From positions 1,116,001-1,180,000 of the forward strand of contig CAWBRW010000029.1 in the NCBI GenBank assembly GCA_963791235.1: a DNA stretch of 64,000 bases, written 5' to 3'. The stretch is from JALORV01 sp963791235. Its GTDB lineage: Bacteria > Pseudomonadota > Gammaproteobacteria > Burkholderiales > Burkholderiaceae_F. The notes below the pieces were generated by a model, which saw only the letters and a program-made list of their open reading frames with translations, was not told where the DNA came from and made no database searches. Positions 61,103-64,000 of this stretch are shown here, piece by piece (position 1 is the stretch's first letter; every line of letters starts with the position of its first letter). The translations under genes and the position numbers were made by a program.

Positions 61103-61737
61103 TGTCGATGGAAAACCAGTCTCCAACGGTTTACCTGGTTGACGATGATCCGGACGTACTGAAGGCGATCGATCGACTGCTCCAGTCCGTTGGATTGAGG
61201 GTCGTCACCTTTCTCTCACCGCAGCAGTTTCTTGAAGACTATGACCGCAACGCTCCGGCTTGCCTCGTACTCGATCTCGCGCTTCCCGGATTGAGCGGTC
61301 TCGAGCTGCAGCGGACGCTGGAACAGGAGGCGAGCACCCTGCCCATCATCTTTCTGACCGGCCGCGGCAGCATCGCCTCGAGTGTGCAGGCGATGAAGCA
61401 TGGCGCAGCTGACTTCCTCACCAAGCCAGTCGACGACACCGATCTGATTGCCGCGATTCACGCGGCGCTGGCACGTGACGAGGCGCTGCGTCCAGTGCGA
61501 TCGGAGCAAGCGCGTGTCGCAAAGTGCCTGTCATCGCTCACAGAACGCGAACGGCAGGTTCTCGAGCAGATTGTTGCAGGCAGGCTGAACAAGCAGATCG
61601 CCGCCGATCTCGGCACGAGCGAGAAGACGATCAAGTTCCATCGCGGCAACCTGATGCGCAAGATGGGCGTGCGCGTGGTTGCCGACCTGGTCAAGCTGGC
61701 TGAGCGCGCGGGCGTTGGCTCGGGGCCCAGGGCCTGA
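61102..61737 (+). CDS. FixJ/NarL-type response regulator
   Basis: A 211-residue regulator. Its receiver domain has YLVDDDPDVL, phospho-Asp in CLVLDLALPGLSG, and the conserved Lys in FLTKPVDD. It is followed by a LuxR helix-turn-helix (LTERERQVLEQIVAG, LNKQIAADLGTSEKTIKFHR). It is translationally coupled to the kinase and is its cognate output. The closest style is FixJ/TodT/StyR, which activate respiratory or catabolic genes. The palindromes at 61772 and 63815 are candidate targets. Confidence 0.93.
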   Translation: MSMENQSPTVYLVDDDPDVLKAIDRLLQSVGLRVVTFLSPQQFLEDYDRNAPACLVLDLALPGLSGLELQRTLEQEASTLPIIFLTGRGSIASSVQAMKHGAADFLTKPVDDTDLIAAIHAALARDEALRPVRSEQARVAKCLSSLTERERQVLEQIVAGRLNKQIAADLGTSEKTIKFHRGNLMRKMGVRVVADLVKLAERAGVGSGPRA

Positions 61738-61771
61738 ACTCACGCCGCAGTGACGGTGGCGTTGCGTAAAC

Positions 61772-61787
61772 CTGGACCTAGGTCCAG
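61772..61787. promoter_or_regulatory. 16-bp perfect palindrome upstream of the lone receiver gene
   Basis: CTGGACCTAGGTCCAG is a perfect palindrome 38 bp before the gene at 61826 and 34 bp after the FixJ-type gene. A related element lies at 63815-63833. Both are followed by the same 12-mer GTCGCCAGCGCT (here 61796-61807). Likely a regulator binding site within a promoter. Confidence 0.55.
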
Positions 61788-61825
61788 TTGGAACCGTCGC
61801 CAGCGCTTGATACGTTCCGTCCACG

Positions 61826-62230
61826 ATGGGATACGACGCGCGGCTGCTGGCCGTAGTGGACGACGATGCAGACGTGCGACTTGCCTTGCAGCGACTCGTT
61901 TCATCGGCCGGCTTCGCGGTCGAGACGTTTGCGTCCGGCGCCGAGTTTTTGCACGCGATCGAGGACCACGAGCCGGACTGTCTCGTGCTCGATCTGCATA
62001 TGCCGGAAATGAGCGGATTCGACGTTCAGGGCGCGCTCGCCGTTGGTCATGCGTCTGTGCCGGTCGTGGTCATCACCGGGCACGACACTCCCGAGTCGCA
62101 TGCGCGGGCCATTCAACTCGGCGCCAGGGCCTATCTCTGCAAGCCCGTCAATGACGAAGCACTGCTAGCAGCGATCGGCCGCGCCATGAGTGGTGTATCG
62201 CCTTCAACACGGCGAGGCGAATCGTGTTGA
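61826..62230 (+). CDS. Stand-alone receiver-domain protein
   Basis: A 134-residue CheY-like receiver with no output domain: VVDDDADVRLALQRLV, phospho-Asp in CLVLDLHMPEMSG, Thr in VVITGHDTP, Lys in LCKPVNDEA. Similar in style to the preceding regulator's receiver. It may act as a phosphate sink or a connector for the kinase at 59271. It has its own upstream palindrome, suggesting separate control. Confidence 0.9.
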   Translation: MGYDARLLAVVDDDADVRLALQRLVSSAGFAVETFASGAEFLHAIEDHEPDCLVLDLHMPEMSGFDVQGALAVGHASVPVVVITGHDTPESHARAIQLGARAYLCKPVNDEALLAAIGRAMSGVSPSTRRGESC

Positions 62231-62362
62231 CCTACCTACAGGCCGGTGTCGTTGTCCCGGCCCGATCGAACCGGGTGCGACAATGACGATGATTCATTGC
62301 CATCTTGCGGGCGGTGAGAAGAGTGCAATCAGGACCGTACGTTCAATGGAAGGAGGCCAGAA

Positions 62363-62896
62363 GTGAGAATCATCTTCCACGCACTGCTCGTGACGGCCGC
62401 CGTCGCTTTCGCCGGCTGCGCGAGCTCGCCGGCACCCAGCGCAGCTGCCGGCGGGTCGCAGGTGCAACTGATGTACGTGCAAAGCGCGGAGGATCTCCGG
62501 GTCGATGCCGCCAGGAGCACCTTGCGGCTGGTAAAGGTCAATCCGCAGACCCTGTACTTCTCCGATCGGCCAAAGCGGATCGCCGGAAATCTCAAGATGG
62601 CCGACTACCTGAAGACGTGGAAGGAGGGGCGGGACAATTTCGGCGCCGATCCGCCGAACGCGACCCTCTCGGTGTACGAGCCGGGGCGCGCGGACCCGAC
62701 GCTCGTGGTGGTCACGCTCATGAAGCCGGTCGTGGACGGTGCGGACCTCCTGTACACGTACAAGATCGTCGAAGGAACGATGCCGGCGAACGGCGGCGCG
62801 ACGAGCCTGTTCATCGATTGGTACGGCGTCGGGGGCGGGGTCGGGCCGGGCTTCCACGGCGTCGGCGTGGGGCGCCGCGGCGTCGGCTGGCGCTGA
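62363..62896 (+). CDS. Lipoprotein of unknown function (paralogue of the next gene)
   Basis: A 177-residue lipoprotein with lipobox VAFAGCASS. The core is shared with the next gene: LMYVQSAEDLRVD, LYFSDRPKRIAG, WKEGRDNFGADPPNATLSVY, LLYTYKIVEGTMP and LFID. The C-terminus is Gly-rich (YGVGGGVGPGFHGVGVG). The start is GTG 62363 with GGAGG 7 bp upstream. I do not recognise the family. Position next to a two-component system suggests it is regulated by it. Confidence 0.78.
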   Translation: MRIIFHALLVTAAVAFAGCASSPAPSAAAGGSQVQLMYVQSAEDLRVDAARSTLRLVKVNPQTLYFSDRPKRIAGNLKMADYLKTWKEGRDNFGADPPNATLSVYEPGRADPTLVVVTLMKPVVDGADLLYTYKIVEGTMPANGGATSLFIDWYGVGGGVGPGFHGVGVGRRGVGWR

Positions 62897-62992
62897 CGGC
62901 CCAGCGTCTCGACGGCCCATGGGACATCGGAAGGTAGGAAACGCTGCGTGAAACGGCAATCGAGCACGATTGCCTTCGAAGAGGAGATCCAA

Positions 62993-63798
62993 ATGTTCCG
63001 GTTACGTTTTCATCTGCGGCGAGCGCTTGCGATCGCGCTCGCCACGATCATCGCCCTGCCGCAAGCGGCTTTCGCGCAGGCGCCCGTCCAAGCCGGCGCC
63101 GGTGGCGATATCGCAGCAGAAGGTGGAACTGCTGTTCGTGCAGAACTCGACCGGCATCGAGTACGACAAGGCCAAGGGCACGCTGCGGATGAAGAACATC
63201 GGCCGCTCGACGCTGTTCTTCACCGATCGGCCGGTGCGCATGGCCGGCCACTACCACACGCGCGACGAGTTCCTGCCCCTCTGGAGCGAAGGCCCGGACA
63301 GCTTCGCCAAGAACCCGCCGAATGCGACGCTCTCGATGCTGGAAGTCGGCAAGGCCGACCTGCAGAACGCGGTGATCAATCTGAAGAACCCGCGCATGCA
63401 GGGCAAGGACCTGCTCTACGACATCACGATCATCGAGGGCACGGTGCCGCAGTCCGCGGGCGACGCGGTGCTGTTCATCGACATCCTCGGGCTTCTGGCG
63501 CCGGAACATCCGGCGCGTGGCGGTCATCGGGACCGCGGCGGCGGTGACGACGGCCGCGGTGGCCACCGCGCAGCGCGCGAGGCCATCGGCCAGGCGGCCG
63601 CGCAAGGCCGCCGCCGCGAAGCCCGCGCCGCCGCCGACGGTGAACGTGCAGGTGACTGAGAAGCCGGCCGCGCCGGCGCCGCAGTCGGCGACCACGCAGA
63701 AGCTCGAGCAGCTCAAGTCGCTGCAGAAGGAAGGTCTCATCACCGAGGCCCAGTATCAGAAGGCGTCGCAGCAGGTCCTCAACGAAATGGTGCGATAG
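62993..63798 (+). CDS. Exported protein with SHOCT-like C-terminus (paralogue of the previous gene, two frame changes)
   Basis: Reconstructed protein of about 268 residues read in three frames. From ATG 62993 (AGGAG upstream) comes a signal peptide ending QAAFAQAP. From about 63105, one frame over, comes the core shared with the previous lipoprotein (LLFVQNSTGIEYDKA, LFFTDRPVRMAGHYHT, FAKNPPNATLSMLEVG, LLYDITIIEGTVP, VLFIDILG); the open frame holding it spans 62970-63659. From about 63500, one frame further (open 63517-63798), comes a helix (VAVIGTAAAVTTAAVATAQ), an Ala/Pro linker and a SHOCT-like end (LEQLKSLQKEGLITEAQYQK). Each join needs one base removed. Function unknown. Confidence 0.7.
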
Positions 63799-63814
63799 GA
63801 AACTGCCGCCGGAT

Positions 63815-63833
63815 CCGGACCTCGGTCTAGACC
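63815..63833. promoter_or_regulatory. Second GGACCT/GGTC palindromic element
   Basis: CCGGACCTCGGTCTAGACC resembles the palindrome at 61772 (GGACCTxGGTC core) and includes the perfect 10-mer GGTCTAGACC at 63824-63833. The 12-mer GTCGCCAGCGCT follows at 63847-63858, as it does after the first element. It lies 59 bp before the gene at 63893. Confidence 0.5.
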
Positions 63834-63892
63834 TTTATGGACGATTGTCGCCAGCGCTGCGCCGCACGACGAACACCCGAGGAGAATCCACC

Positions 63893-64000
63893 ATGCAAAC
63901 GCTCCTTCGAGCGCTCGTTAGCGTCGTGTGGCTCGCGACCGCGACGGCGGTGATGACGTCCGCTGGCGATGGCGGTGGAAGTGCCTGCCGCCGCGCCGGT
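63893..64000 (+). CDS. Start of an exported protein (cut by window end)
   Basis: ATG 63893 has GAGGAG 9 bp upstream and opens a signal peptide (QTLLRALVSVVWLATATAV). After that the frame gives Gly-rich, Cys-containing sequence, while the next frame gives LAMAVEVPAAAP, a more natural signal cleavage region. Another one-base shift near 63960 is therefore possible. Too little is present to name it. Confidence 0.55.
   Translation, partial: MQTLLRALVSVVWLATATAVMTSAGDGGGSACRRAG

Noticed and set aside
1..64000. CRISPR arrays, tRNA or rRNA genes, transposases, prophage genes
   Set aside because: No regularly spaced repeats, cloverleaf-like segments, transposase motifs or phage proteins were found in gaps or frames; short or divergent ones could be missed by eye.

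Overview
The window is high-GC, densely coded bacterial DNA. The best guess is an uncultured betaproteobacterium of the Burkholderiales type. Supporting this are a Bug/TctC-type solute receptor, PEP-CTERM exported proteins, a long Orn/Lys/Arg decarboxylase, AidB, an XdhC/CoxSLM molybdenum hydroxylase locus and FixJ-type two-component genes. No rRNA, tRNA, CRISPR array, insertion sequence or prophage was seen. At least ten places need a reading-frame change to rejoin what is clearly one protein (six genes), mostly a single extra base. Either the assembly has residual indel errors or these genes are decaying, so fragments are annotated as they read and explained as parts.

Left part (1-15 kb): a cyclic-nucleotide neighbourhood. 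It holds a class III phosphodiesterase (cut by the window edge), a class III adenylate cyclase fused to an ATPase and repeat domain, a SulP transporter with STAS and cyclic-nucleotide-binding domains, a patatin phospholipase with the same binding domain, and a second, probably degenerate cyclase-ATPase on the other strand. Between and beside these are small haem proteins, a secreted minus-strand protein and a PEP-CTERM protein.

15-18 kb: a lipoprotein resembling a protease propeptide is followed by a secreted subtilase. A cytochrome c-like segment (CXXCH plus a C-terminal Met region) lies inside its catalytic domain, and it ends in a GlyGly-CTERM-like tail. 18-33 kb: a form II molybdenum hydroxylase locus (xdhC divergent from coxS-coxL-coxM). 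It continues on the + strand through two VOC proteins, aidB, an MFS exporter, dadA, a MoxR ATPase, a CoxE-like vWA protein, CoxG, a carboxymuconolactone decarboxylase-like protein and a GYD protein.

33-45 kb, minus strand: an EtfD-like membrane Fe-S oxidoreductase, a lipoprotein and an ankyrin protein. Upstream of them is a tight seven-gene dedicated fatty-acid/polyketide-type operon: FabL-like enoyl reductase, FabG, a long acyl carrier protein, a double-hotdog dehydratase, a ketosynthase with normal catalytic residues, a second ketosynthase whose catalytic Cys is replaced by Ser, and a holo-ACP synthase fused to an LpxL-like acyltransferase. Together these look able to build and transfer a special acyl chain onto an envelope lipid.

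45-64 kb: a sulfatase divergent from a LysR regulator with a good operator candidate, a Bug receptor, a DSD1-type PLP enzyme, dcd, a second PEP-CTERM protein (TTG start), a FecR/DUF6600 lipoprotein, an Orn/Lys/Arg decarboxylase, a GntG-type aldolase and an NmrA protein. Last comes a two-component cluster (PAS histidine kinase, FixJ-type regulator, lone receiver), followed by two paralogous exported proteins of unknown function and the start of another exported protein. Related palindromes precede the lone receiver gene and this last gene.
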